Positions 25,400 to 37,211 of a stretch of DNA of 64,000 nt are shown here, piece by piece. Position 1 is the stretch's first letter; each line of letters opens with the position of its first letter. This stretch comes from Phycomyces blakesleeanus NRRL 1555(-) (taxonomy: Eukaryota; Mucoromycota; Mucoromycetes; Mucorales; Phycomycetaceae). Location: contig NW_017265160.1 in the NCBI RefSeq assembly GCF_001638985.1, forward strand, positions 111,378 to 175,377, read 5' to 3'. A model generated the notes under the pieces. It did not search any database and had not been told where the DNA came from. It was given only the letters and a program-made list of their open reading frames with translations. A program made the position numbers and the translations under genes.

Positions 25400-27117
25400 G
25401 TTATTGATAAGGGTATTATAAATGTCACTGGACTTGCACCTTAACAATATTGGTGTGTAGGTGGTGTCTGCTGCAAATTGTTCCAATTGTCCCGTGTGTC
25501 TTTCAACGCCAAGCGTTCCGAGAATGGCTAAATGTGGTCACATATTCTGTCTGGCTTGTATTTCACAGTTTTTCACCGTACAAGCCAATCCATACAGAAC
25601 AGAACGAGGGTGTCCAATATGTATGAAGCATATTGAACGATGTGATTTACGGTGTGTCCGCATAATAGACTGCTTTGCCATCAAAAGCGACAAGAAAATG
25701 TCTTCCGATGATGATGAAAGCGACCAAGAAGATAAACAAGACGATGAGCAAACTGATGAAGAGCCAAGTGTCAAACCTGGCCAGACAGTTGACTTTTGTT
25801 TGCTGCACCGCAAATCTGACTATGTGTTTGTGCAACCAGTCCCCGAGGATAGCACCAACACTTCATTTCGCTCAAATATTTCGAAAAAGATCCCTTTTGT
25901 ATCTACCAAAGGTGTGCTGGAGTTCTCAAGGTATATGTTGGCTACTCGCAAGCACATGGAGGCAGAATTCGAAAGAGAACAGTCGACGTTAGAAATAGAG
26001 GCCATTGAATCCCTGACGCTAAAAGACGCCAATCAACTGGGTACTGTAACTAAATGCATCCAAGAAATCGAGACATCCAACGAGGGTCTCAGCCAAAGGT
26101 ACTCTACAGACTCCAATTCGACCTCAATGTCCCTTGCCAAAACAAGAGCGTCTTGGGCAGCCGGATACCGCCGAGCGACTGCCAATCCTACACGTCCAGC
26201 TGGAGTAGGACAAGACTACTATTTCCATCAGGCGGTAGACGGTCAATACGTCTACCTGAATTCTCTTAACATCCGCATGTTGCGACATGAATTTGGAGAC
26301 TATTGTAATTTTCCAAAACGATTCTCATTATTTGTACTATATACTGAAGAAGCTACAATAACTCCAGTAAGTGTTTAAAGTATCACTTTTTATTTATTTA
26401 TTTATTTATTTATTGATTTAGGAACTTCGTAAACGACACAAGTATATCGCACATTTACCGCTTTATTGTAATATTACATTTGCTCTTGTTGATCTAAGTG
26501 GTGTTGTTTCTGAACCAACTCTCAAACGCTTTGAAAGTTAGTATTACTTATACTATTATTATCATGATATATATATATATATATGTAAGAGGGCTGTTTT
26601 ACTGATTTATAGTGCTTGATTACTAGATGATATGGCGCAGCGTCTTGATAAGCAATCCGATGAACCTGTTGATGTAACAAGAAGTTCACCAACTTCAAAA
26701 AACAGGAGAAATACTACCAATAGTAATAATAACAATTACGATGAAGATGAAGACGAAGACGAGGATGAAGACTGTTTTTACTATTATGGTACCCCTTCAG
26801 GTCAAAACCAGAACCGTAGCCGCAGCCGTAACCGCAACCCCACAACACAATCACCGTCACCGTCACCACCACAATCGTCATCAGCATCACCATTGCAATG
26901 GCAAGACCAATCCCCGGTGGGTTCATTAGTAGCGCGTACCTTAATTGCTTCACTCGCAAACCCTGCACCAACTTCGGATTCGAGATTTGAAGCTGATTCT
27001 GATGACGAAGATCTAAAGTATGTATTGCGACTATCAGCCGCAGAGTATGCAAGTCAGCAGGAGATGCGACAAGCAAATCGCGCAGAAACCACTGAGACTA
27101 CAGGTAGTGCTAATTAA
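24414..27117 (+). CDS. RNF10: RNF10/Mag2-like RING finger protein
   Basis: RING-type E3 ligase of the RNF10/Mag2 family, linked in yeast and animals to ubiquitination of 40S proteins on stalled ribosomes. Six exons: 24414-24692, 24914-25068, 25232-25322, 25461-26366, 26422-26536, 26627-27117, giving 678 aa. The family block SLSLNHLINFTL is near residue 105. The pre-RING segment is NYRFLIHPDSRDTVDVVNPD with WDNVEQV. The RING at ~185-232 reads CPVC, CGHIFCLACI and CPIC. Later come YYFHQAVDGQYVYLNSLNIRML and KRHKYIAHLPL. An acidic D/E run and disordered tail end the protein. Intron 3 holds a CTA trinucleotide run (~25345-25400). Exon 4 begins with GTG GTG, so the exact acceptor is fixed by frame and by AG at 25459. 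Confidence 0.9.
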
Positions 27118-27851
27118 TCTTTCCTTCGAAAAAAAAAGATTTTGGTGAATGTGTAAAATTCAATTCAATTTCACTTCAATTTTGAGTTCAATTTCAACAA
27201 TTTTATTTATTAAAGATATTCAAAATGAAAACAAGTCCAGGAGGTTATTCTTTTAAATTGCATTAATGGTGAATGGTTTGGGTTAAGCTAAGATATAGAA
27301 AGAGATGTTGAGAAAGTACTATGTCCTTTAAAGAAAGAAACAATAGTTGGTCAAACTGTGATTAGGTATAAACCAAAGACTACAAAAACAGTACACAAAA
27401 TATGGCATTATAAAAGAAAAGGCTATATATCAAATTACTATGAATCTACCCAGAAATTTGTTATTTGCATTATTTTTTAAATATATGTATTTAGTAGCCT
27501 CATCAAGACCAAGCAAAAAGCAATCTGTTATGCGAACGAAGTTTGTTTTAAGTACTAGGGACATGAAATAGTTTATCAATATATTATCCCTAATCTCTGC
27601 ACCTACGACAAGATATCAGAACTCTAGTTCTTAGTCTCTTCCCTCCCTGCTAGCTTACCCTGCTTACCTACCTAAGCTATTGTATTGTATCTTGATGTAC
27701 TGTGCTGTGCTATGCTCTTCGACGCTCTTCCTCATCACATACTTTTTTTTTCTCTATTTATTTCGAGAGGTTTCTCAGCAGATGCAAAACATATTTTTAA
27801 AGAGCCGGTTGATTTATTAACTGAGTCTTTTTGTCTGCATGATTCCTGTAA
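27118..27851. other. 3' flank of the RNF10-like gene
   Basis: 734 bp with no gene. It contains short CAATTT repeats near 27160. Confidence 0.6.
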
Positions 27852-28270
27852 GAGCATCTCCAGCAGTATCTAAACCTAAATACTAAATATCCAAATTAGG
27901 AAACTGGTGTTTAGATTTTCCAAAAAAACGTCTCCAGCAGTTTCTAAACAAAAATCTAAATACCCAAATCCGGAATTTAGATCTAAACTTTTTGAATCAA
28001 AATCTAAACTTCTGTAGGTTTTCTCAGAATTTGTTTAGATTCTATCATTTACTAAATTTCCATTTTTTATATTGTGACTTTGAATTTTCAATTTTAAATC
28101 TCAGACTTTAGGAAAAACCTCACCAAAATCATCAGCTCTTTAGAATCTGTGTTAAGAAACTGCTGGAGTGACCTTGATATTCTTCATACTAAATTGCTTT
28201 ATTTGTACTAGCGCGGTAAATCCTAATTTGGATATTTAGTATTTGGGTTTAGATACTGCTGGAGATGCTC
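27852..28270. mobile_element. 419 bp non-autonomous TIR element
   Basis: The ends are 50 bp inverted repeats that differ at one base: GAGCATCTCCAGCAGTATCT at 27852 and its complement ending at 28270. The motif CTCCAGCAGTTTCTAAAC recurs inside at ~27934, and a third degenerate copy lies near 28160. No protein is encoded and no clear target-site duplication is visible, so the superfamily is undetermined. Ends of the GAGCATCTCCA type are found on some PIF/Harbinger-like MITEs in other genomes, which is only suggestive. Confidence 0.8.
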
Positions 28271-29762
28271 CAAGGAGTTGGGATCCATAAGCCAGTGTCT
28301 TTCTCTATTTCTCATTAAGCGCGTATTTCCCCAAGCTGCTTGGTTCTCATAATTTTCAATACAAATTTTGAGCCGCATAAATGCAGATTTTAAATTAATA
28401 AAAACCGAGAAATTAATCACTATTCTAACATCGAATCCTGTTTGTTCCGAGTTTATTATTATTATTAAAAGATAAAATAAAAACCAAGCCTTCCGTTCAC
28501 CACCTCCTTCTTCTTCCTCTTGTTCATCATATGACATATGTACCTAAAAAATTGTTTGGAGGCCGTTTATCTTTGTAATTGAGTTCACAAAGCTCAAGTG
28601 CAAGAAGTATTAGGCCTATTATGGCAAGATTTTCTTTATTTTATGTTGTTTTTGGTTTCTTTTGACATCTATACTAGTAAGTTGGTATTTGCTGGATATC
28701 CAACAAGATGTGTCTCTGGAAACTATAATAATTATTATCCGCTTATGTACCAATAAATAAAAAGAAGGGAATTGTACATCACAGGACACTGTTTAATGTA
28801 CCTGAAAATATTTCAAGAAATTATTACTGTATGCGTTGTTTACAAATATATCTATATAACATGTACATCTTTATACATTTTATTCCATATATTCTTTGGG
28901 GGTAATACTCATTTTGACACCAGATTAATACTTACACCCACAAAGAGTAGGTGTCCGATGGTAAATAATATATATATATATATATATATACAATATAAAT
29001 AAAGAAGAAAAATGCTGTGTTCTGGAATTACTTTAAAAGGGATTCAACATTGTTGAAGGCTTGAATCACATGCTTATCTACCAGCGTGTTGCTTGATATA
29101 TATATATGTGTGTGTGTGTGCTTTTTTGAAAAGCACGGCCCTTTTTTTTACTTTTACTTTTATTTATATTTATATTTCATTCTTGATTGCTTTTGTCTGC
29201 TTGCTTATGCACAATTATTATATATAAAAATAAAATCGGAATACAAAATAAAGCTATTTGTCACCATGGAGAATTGATATATGTGTTTGTGCGTTAGTGG
29301 TGGTCTGTATTGTTTGTTGCTAAGTTACTAAATTAAAATAAATAAAAAAAATCTAAGGAGCTCATGTAAGTCACCGTCTGTTTATATATAATGTATGTAT
29401 GTATGTATGTACGTGCGTGTGTGTGTGTGTGCGTGTGTGTTTATTTGTACGCATGATAAAGTGCATGTTTTCCATCTACTTCTCTTACTTGCTGTTCTTT
29501 TTCCAAAAACCTACATACGTACACACATACATAACTATATACCTTTGAGTATATATTAAGCAAAAACAAAAAATAAAACAAATGACCTCAAGATGATAGA
29601 CTTGTTCTTTACTTATTACAGCTATTATTTTCTTGTACACCCCACCTGGCTTTTCCCATTTTATACATGGTCTATCCTGATATTTTAATTCTTTCACACA
29701 TAAACAGCTGTACTTTTTTTGTTTATTTTATTATTTTTTTACTCTACTGTTCTCTATCCATT
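28271..29762. other. Intergenic region upstream of the Bqt4-like gene
   Basis: 1.5 kb, AT-rich, with TA, TGTA and GTGT microsatellites (28965-28995, 29390-29440). A minus-strand frame at 28223-28537 runs across the TIR element end and is unlikely to be a gene. Confidence 0.55.
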
Positions 29763-31202
29763 ATGGCCACACCTCTATCTCTTCAGTTCCAACTCCTTTA
29801 CCACTGGGAAAACAGCACACGTAATGACGATCTCAAGACATGCATGTACCCAACCTTCAAAGTCAATTTGAACAATGTGCCAATCTACCGACTGATCGAT
29901 TACCAATTCGAATCACACTACATTAGTGCAGGACAATTATGGAAAGCGAGTGGACTGACAATTATTGAAGGCCTGCACCTCTTCCAACTCCACCCTTCTG
30001 ACTACCAAGTTGATTTCTTGATCCCAGTATTTCCCTTCTGCGACATCTGGGTGACGACCAAAAAGGCACGGAGTATGGCGGCCAGTCTTGGGGTTGACAT
30101 TGAACTCGACCGGTTTCTTGATCCAGGTCTAGATCGCTTCTATTCCTCTGATAATGCTGCCCGAAATGAGATTGTGCACAACTGGAAGGTCGAGGCAATT
30201 CCGAATGCCATGTATTCAACGCGCGCCTTGCTGGAGACCGAATTTGAAATGCCAGACCGGTTGACAGCCAATCGCAAGATCCGGACGCAGATCTCCCGGC
30301 TCAGACAACCAGGAATTATTATGAAAGACAGGTTCGAGAACGGGCTTGTGCGGTGGCAGGTTGGAACATACGAGCAATTTATCCAGCCTTCAGGCTTTTC
30401 TGCCTCCGGGATATCTCAATTGCGATCAGAACAAAGGAATAATCATAATAATAACAATGCTATTGATGATGACGAGGAATTGGAAGATGATGATTTGGAA
30501 GGATATCCGCAAGCTAGTTCGGTGTGGGATGTTTTGCAAGGTCTGCTGTGCGATCTTCAGACCCTGAGACGACAAGGTGTGACAACTAGTAACAATATCC
30601 GAGAATCACGGGTCCTGTCAGACACAATGCTTGTTGGAAACATCCCGCTCAAGAGAGAGTACCTTGGTCAGAGCATGGCTCTCCAAAACATGTACATTGC
30701 TGTTATGGCAGAAAAAATCTACAATGAGATCCAAGGGATGGCTACTGAATCTAGAACTGAACCTGGAAACAAAAATCAAAATCAAAATCCAAACCCAAAT
30801 GAAAATGAAAATAAAAATAAAAGTAAAAAAGGCATAGAGATAGAAAGAGAAGAAGATGATGACGATTTGGAAGAAGAAGAAGAACGATCGGTAAACAAGG
30901 TGGCTGGATTAAGAAACGAAAGTCTAGGTTCTTTGTCAAGCGAATACTCATTAGGTGACCACATTGATCCACAGATGATGCTTCACGATCGAATGGACTT
31001 TCTGGAACAGAGCCTGTATCGCATGAGTCGCAAGTCGAGAAAAAAGGTCGATGAAGTAGTGACAGGACAGCAAGAACTTGAGAATCAAATATTAGCCCTG
31101 GAGCAGTGGAGGTCAAAGAGTGAGCTGGCAAGAAAGAGTGAACGGGTGTGGATGTTTATGGTTATGCTTTCTATTCTGATCGGTAGCTGGGTCCTCCGAT
31201 GA
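29763..31202 (+). CDS. APSES/KilA-N-like tail-anchored protein (Bqt4-like)
   Basis: Single exon, 479 aa, starting at the first ATG of the frame (MATPLSLQF). Residues ~35-140 resemble an APSES/KilA-N domain of the Bqt4 type: VPIYRLIDYQFESHYISAGQ, LWKASGLTIIEGLHLFQ, then KARSMAASLGVDIELDRFLD. A low-complexity acidic and Asn/Lys-rich middle follows. A helical, coiled-coil-like segment (MDFLEQSLYRM... ENQILALEQW) leads to one C-terminal hydrophobic helix, WMFMVMLSILIGSWVL, at the very end. That is a tail anchor. In fission yeast Bqt4 has this plan: an APSES-like domain binds telomeric Rap1 and a C-terminal helix sits in the inner nuclear membrane. The assignment rests on domain order and short motifs, not on alignment. 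An unrelated tail-anchored DNA-binding protein remains possible. Confidence 0.6.
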   Translation: MATPLSLQFQLLYHWENSTRNDDLKTCMYPTFKVNLNNVPIYRLIDYQFESHYISAGQLWKASGLTIIEGLHLFQLHPSDYQVDFLIPVFPFCDIWVTTKKARSMAASLGVDIELDRFLDPGLDRFYSSDNAARNEIVHNWKVEAIPNAMYSTRALLETEFEMPDRLTANRKIRTQISRLRQPGIIMKDRFENGLVRWQVGTYEQFIQPSGFSASGISQLRSEQRNNHNNNNAIDDDEELEDDDLEGYPQASSVWDVLQGLLCDLQTLRRQGVTTSNNIRESRVLSDTMLVGNIPLKREYLGQSMALQNMYIAVMAEKIYNEIQGMATESRTEPGNKNQNQNPNPNENENKNKSKKGIEIEREEDDDDLEEEEERSVNKVAGLRNESLGSLSSEYSLGDHIDPQMMLHDRMDFLEQSLYRMSRKSRKKVDEVVTGQQELENQILALEQWRSKSELARKSERVWMFMVMLSILIGSWVLR

Positions 31203-31439
31203 ATACAAAACACATTTGTACACAACTTACAAAAATAATACTAATTCTAATTCTAATGCAGTCAATCAAAAAGTTTTTTGTTTGTTTGTAAGAAGCATTT
31301 TATTAAGCTTGAGAGGTCTGGTGACACTCAAAAAGAAGATAATCAAAAGAGGAATCATAGAATTTGTCTTAAAGAATTTCTAGCCTTTTCAATGGTTTTT
31401 TTGAAGAGTTTATTTTGTTTTGTAGTGCAGTATAAAATA
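31203..31439. other. 3' flank of the Bqt4-like gene
   Basis: Short AT-rich interval that should include the 3' UTR. No other feature is visible. Confidence 0.5.
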
Positions 31440-32480
31440 TAAGTACCATTAAAAGAGAGGGTCGAGATTCAATTCTTAGTAGAGGCGGGTTAACGTCTTG
31501 CGAGCAGTACCAAAAACAGAAGAACGAATAAAAGGGGATTCGTAAAGAATGAAAGTTCAGTGGTGATGCCAAATGGCAATAAGGGTGCATCCAAAATCAA
31601 CAGAAGGAGGAATGGACGAGGCCAGAGGAAAGGGAAAAGAGAAGGAAATGCCAAAATTCTTGCCAATGACGAGGTTCAAGAGAGAAATCAGGATAGCGAG
31701 CACAAACGAGACGGTAGGAGCACAGTCCTCATAAAGCGCGGGTGGAAAGACGTGCCCAAGTTTGAGAAGGTGCAAGTATATGAAAGAAAGAGGACAAGTC
31801 AATTGATGTGCCATCTTGAATGGGCAACGACGGATATTGCTGGACAAATTTGCTATGGTGAGCAACCAGCGCGAACAATGATTGAATGCAATGTGAGAGA
31901 GTTGAGTTGAAATTGACCACGGAAATTATGAAGGACACTATAACGCTGGTTGTGGCTGGTAATAGATATTGACTGTAGTGACGCCAGGACAGGATTAATG
32001 GTGTAGAGATTGAAAACGAAGAGACCTTTCAAGGTCGGGGGAAGCGAATACGTTGTCAATTGTTGAGGATGTCAGCCCGTGGTAAAAGGTAAGTTGAGCT
32101 ACCTCGCCTGTTGAAATGATACAGTTCACGAGATTGTCAGTGAGAAATTGAAGCAAGGGGGAAGATGGAGTGTCGTGGATGTATAAGTATTGAGTGCGTG
32201 ATTGAGGTCGACCAGAAGAATCAAATTAGTAGATCTGGTGGAGTAATGGGAAGAGTCATGATACAAACAAGCAATGTCGCAAGCTGTCAAGAATTGATGG
32301 CAACCAATCAAAATCGATGCCGTTGGTTGTTCAAAACCAATTTCGCGTTTTTAGAAATGAAAGTCGTAATTTTAGAAATCAAGTCGCTTGGTTTGTGAGA
32401 ATGGTGATTTCTTGGCACTTCAAAAAATAAGCGAGAATCCTCTCTCATTACTGGGGGGTTCATTTTCTTCGATTCTTATT
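31440..32480 (-). pseudogene. Degenerate LINE-type retrotransposon, C-terminal part of ORF2
   Basis: The minus strand encodes broken frames that resemble the C-terminal end of fungal non-LTR reverse-transcriptase proteins. The best stretch is SVDFGCTLIAIWHHH, a TGA stop at ~31564, then TFILYESPFIRSSVF in the same frame. A parallel stretch in the second relic (58820-60150) reads IIGQVIFALWKTHWDFVFYQ, so the stop replaces the Trp of the HW pair. Further upstream are frames such as LYEDCAPTVSFVLAILISLL. Frameshifts and stops are frequent. The upper boundary is uncertain. No catalytic FADD-type motif can be found. Confidence 0.55.
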
Positions 32481-32499
32481 TTAACGCGACCACAATATT

Positions 32500-33560
32500 T
32501 TTATTTGAAGATGAGTATGGAATTGTCGCGGATGAAAATGGAGGTCCTGAACCAATAGAATATACCTTTGATTAGGATGAATTTGTTGTTGAGACGATTG
32601 CAACTCATAGTAAATAGTTGAAAAATGCGGCTTCAGGTGAATCTTCTGCATCTTGCTCAATGTTGATAGAAAAACCAAAAGATAAAGGCATATGTATGAA
32701 AGAAGCGGACACAGAACGTGATTATGTGCCTATAACGCCCAGGATAAGATTAGATCTTTTGACCTGAGAATTGAAAGGTATATGAGCGCATCAGCTGCAC
32801 CGAAGCAGTTGGGAATCCACATTTGGGCTGCTCAGAGATGGATTAAGCAATACACCATATGTCTTGATAGTATTTTCTGAAGTCTCTAAGCAAGTTGGTC
32901 GTAAATTCATATTGAGTGAAAAACATACAACGGCCACTATAAACTTTATTGATGTTAATCCCTCAGTTTTTATTGTTGAAGTGAACGAACATCTGTTGAA
33001 GCGATTCAACTATCTCAAATTTTTACGAGAAGCAAATGTAACCTCTTGTTGAAGAAAACTTACCTCTACTCTGTTGGAAGAAACAGTCCAGCAAATACTG
33101 AGGAGCGATACGATTGAGTTTGCAAATAGAAAATTACAAAAATGAGTTTTCTGACAAAGTTGTTTTTGACATCAATATGAAACGCTCGAAAGATTGGTAC
33201 AGAAAATGCATGCGCGTTACTGTTACCAAACCTACTACGGGAACGAACATAACGTCTATATTTGAGGCTATCTCTGCTGCAGGTTTGATTACAGCCGATG
33301 TAAAAAAAACCGAGACCTGGGAAGAAGAGGAAGACCGGGGGATACATAAGTTCGGAGACAATAACAGGACACTAGATAAGCTTCTTAAAAATGGCTCTAG
33401 ATGAAATGAACAAGCATCTGTATAAGAAGACCAATAAATAGTAAATTATCCAACAAGATTGTGCCACAAAGTCTGCGATAACAACAAGTCCTTATAATCT
33501 TCTGCATAACTGGCTTTTGATATAGTGTATTTTTTATGACCAAGTCTAAGTTTAGGGCAC
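32500..33560 (+). pseudogene. Degenerate Tc1/mariner (IS630-like) transposase
   Basis: Broken plus-strand frames read as one transposase. An acidic N-terminal part (DEYGIVADENGGPEPIEY, ERDYVPITPR) is followed by the helix-turn-helix (APKQLGIHIWAAQRWIKQY), then VGRKFILSEKHTTATINFID and EVNEHLLKRF. After that come VVFDINMKRSKDWYRKCM, PTTGTNITSIFEAISAAGLI and a decayed ALDEMNKH segment near 33390. The order fits IS630-type transposases. At least six stops or frameshifts interrupt it. Terminal inverted repeats could not be located. Confidence 0.65.
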
Positions 33561-36500
33561 AAACAGCTATTTTGATACGAATATATTGTATGAATTTCAG
33601 GACACATCATTTTGCCCTGAAGGGTTAGAAAAGGACACCGAGCCTTAGAAAGATGGTCAGAATTAATTAGTCTGGTTAAATAGAAGTGTCGTGTCCCACA
33701 AGAAAATGTCGGCCTTGTAGGATTAGTGTTTGTTTTTTTTTTTGAAATATTTTACAAATATATATATAATTTCAATTGATGTTTAGCTTGTTAAGAATAA
33801 TTGCGCATTTGGGCTCAAACATTTATAAACTAATTAATTAATTAATAGTTAATTAATTAATTAATTAATTAGTCAAGAGAAAGAAAGAAAACCCGTACTC
33901 ATTTGTTCTACTTCTTTACTAGAATTTTAGTGCGCTTTGTTCCCAAGAATAGAGTTGTAATCTATCATGAAAACGTAGTCAAAAAGATTCATTAAAAATG
34001 ATTATCACAAAGTTCATATTGTTTCGATAAGACTTTGATAATAACTAGGTACGATATATGTATACGACTGCCACTGAATAAAATACATTTGTCATTTCTC
34101 TATAGCTGATAGAGATGCACAAAATCTAATAAAAGTAAAAGAATCTAGCCACAGACTACTACTAGTACATACTTTTATATAATTTATCTATAGAATAGCC
34201 CTAAGGTATGTGCGACAGATAATACAGGCTTTTTAAAAATATGTGACATCTTTTACTCTTGGAAGAAGTGTGACATGAAAGAATATATCCAGTGGGTGTG
34301 ACCTTGGCATCCATTATTATTTATACGCTCATATAAATACTTATATAATACAATGTGTATATATAAAAGAAGAAAAAGATCAGCAATCTAATCTCAGCAA
34401 GATGGCACACAGAAGTTTGGGTTTTTTGGGTTTTTTTTTACTCGATAGGAACACAAGAAAATGAAGCAGACGATCAACCTTTTATGTATTCTTTTTTTTT
34501 TTACTTTGTAACTTAGTATAGCTTAATGAGAAACACAGAGAGAAATGTTGTAAGAGTGCTATTAAAAATTATGTGCATATGAATATATATTCTTAAAGAT
34601 AAAAACAAAAGAAAACAAAAAGGACTCTTGTATACACAACGAGAAAGAAGACCCGGGATAAGCTCGATTATTTTTGGATAGAAAGAAAGCCAAATATATA
34701 TATTTATTGGGTGTAAAATATTAGAAAATTAAGAAAGAAATAAAGAAAAGCACTTCCGCCCAATAATTTATATTTCTATTTGGGATAGAATGCTTTTGCT
34801 TGTGTTACAATAATGACAAAGGTTTGAAAATAAAGCTTTGATTTTGTCTGGTCTGGTCTGGTCTTGTTCTGACGTGTTGTGTTGTACTGCATTGCCTTGA
34901 CTAAGTATATGTATACATATATACTATAAACTTGTATCTTATCAGATTAAATTGTAGTTGTAGAAAAGAAAATATATACATTAAGTTTTTGTGGGGTTTG
35001 TAGTAAGCAATGACTGCCAAGATCTTATCAATTGTTACTAGATTCACACTCAAGATATATCCGAACGCAAAAAAAAAAGATCAACGAAACAGTATATGTA
35101 TATGTATTGCTTGCTTATAGTCATTATACTAGTAAAAATTATTCTATAGCTTTTATCTTTCTTGCGGTTACTTATCCAATTTCTTTAAAGACTCTTTGTT
35201 TTTTTGTTTTAACAAATCAACTAATCAACATTTCCTTCAACTCTCCAAACACCAAAATTGATTTACTCTTATAAACTCATTTGTAATAGTGGGTTAAAGA
35301 TATATAGCTATATATTTTGGTTACTATGAAGGCGGGACATCTTTACTAAAAACCTATCTAGCGTCGGGATGTAGGAACCTGCAACTATTTTATATGACAT
35401 CATTACTGTCATTAGCACTATTTCCAGATTTTGTTTTTTATTTTTAAACATATAGAGCGCAATTCTAATTTAAGCCTTCCATGACATTCAAGTTGACATT
35501 AAGAAACGCATGACTTCTACTACAAGACACGCTATAATAGAATTTGTAGGAGGTGTATATTAAAGAACGTACCCAAAGTTGAAGACGGAGGTTTGTAAAG
35601 CTATGGTAAAAGTCTCATAATAGAAATAAACTCTTCCTCAAGCCTGGTTTTAGTTGACATGCTTATCTCTTAGTCGCTTTACTGGTAACTTCCTTTTCTT
35701 CATCTTATTTTAGGGACATTATACTGTCTACATTATTTGCTTGATTCACGATATTCATAAGTTCGTAGCTCTTGCTACAAACTTGACTATTCTTTGATAT
35801 AACATACATGGAATGTATAATCTACCTGCGTTGACGAATACAATGCACCTATACAAATATACAGTTATTTACATTCGAAACAAAAAGTCTTCTTTAGAAG
35901 GATAATCAATTAAGTAAAGAGAGTTGACAGTGTTTTTGTTTTTGCTTAGAAAGGTACAATATACTGTCCACTCAACCTCCCCACCTCTACAGCTTTTAAT
36001 AAGGAACTTATTCTTCTTGTGTTTCGAAAGCACTTGCACATTTTTTCTTCGTATATTTATATCTTTTCTATTTATGTCTATAATTACAAAATAAAGCTCA
36101 TATTTCAGTGATGTTCTTGTTATTCTTTTTCTAAGAAGATCCTGGCGGAACTGGACCTTGATATATATTTAAGCACTTTCTCTTTATACATAATTAAGTA
36201 CATACATACATACTTTAGTTTATTATTATCTTGCTTCAAAATTCCTAGTTTTGTAAGTAATTTGGTATACCATTAAATTCCAAAATAAATAAAAAGAAAG
36301 GGAGAGAAAAGGAAAGGAAAGGAAGGAAAAGTAAAATATAAAAATACCACTTCCATATATATTGTATATATATACACAAAGTTTAATTTATATAAAGATC
36401 AAAGAAGATTAAACACAAAATAAGCTTTTTTTATATAAAAAAAGTGTAACCAAGCAACAAAGCAAAAAATAAATAAATAAAAGTCATATTAAATAGTGTA

Positions 36501-37211
36501 TATTGATATATAATATAATTTATAGGCTGTTGGTATCTTCTTTCTTGGACTTCATAGCAACCACATTCTTGGCCTTTCACTTTAAACCAGGACCGGATGG
36601 ATGGATAAAAACGGAGACTAAAATAACAAAAATACAATATAAAATAAAATGATTTTTTCTTATTTTTTTTTTTAAAAAAAGAAGTGGTTTATATACCATT
36701 TCAACACCGATTCTGTACGCCCATCTCTTGTCGCTGTGGCACAAAGCTTGGGAGTGATGTTCCCGATCTTTAGTCTGTACAGATTGCGTTCTAACACCAA
36801 AAGAAGGAAATACCAAGAAATAAGAGCGCCTTATATATTGCAATGTACCGTACTGCACTGCAATGTACTGTACCGTACCGTACTGTACTGTATTGCTCTG
36901 TATAGCACTGTATAGTATAGTACTGCATTGTATTGCCTCGAATTAAAGTATATTGTATATCATTATTATTTTCTTTAAAAATAATAATATAAAAGGTATC
37001 TGTACACAGACATAGTCTTCTTTTTGACTTGTTCCCCGCCAAAACAAATTCGTTCTCAGCCAACCTTTATCCTGCCCTCATTAAGCCTTGTCCGTCTTTT
37101 CTTTACTTTTTTTTGTTCGCGTTCACTGGTCTTTTTTCTTTTTCACTTTTTGTTCTTGTTCTCCCTCCTCCTCCTTCCTTTTTTCCTCCACATTCTCCAA
37201 TTCCCTTATCT
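33561..37211. other. 3.6 kb AT-rich interval without a firm gene
   Basis: Contains TTAA runs (33830-33875), A/T homopolymers and a GTACTGTACC-like degenerate repeat (36840-36930). One possible minus-strand spliced fragment exists. Exon 36790-36697 has a strong TTTGGTGTTAG acceptor and a GTATAT donor. It would join at 36617 to a frame ending in a hydrophobic stretch near 36440. The joined peptide includes PKLCATATRDGRTES and matches nothing I recognise, and no ATG or first exon is evident. The last ~190 bp before 37212 is pyrimidine-rich and probably the transporter's 5' UTR. Confidence 0.45.

Noticed and set aside
28223..28537. Minus-strand ORF ending in WLMDPNSLEHLQQYLNPNTK
   Set aside because: It runs into the inverted end of the TIR element and starts in a glutamate microsatellite. 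No transposase motif is present.
36791..37063. Minus-strand ORF starting AENEFVLAGN as a possible divergent gene with SLC41
   Set aside because: It begins at TTG, not ATG, overlaps the presumed SLC41 leader antisense, and continues into an obvious GTACTGTACC repeat.
37029..37211. Upstream in-frame extension of the SLC41 protein
   Set aside because: The frame has no ATG before 37212, and the Phe/Pro/Leu-rich translation comes from a pyrimidine-rich leader.
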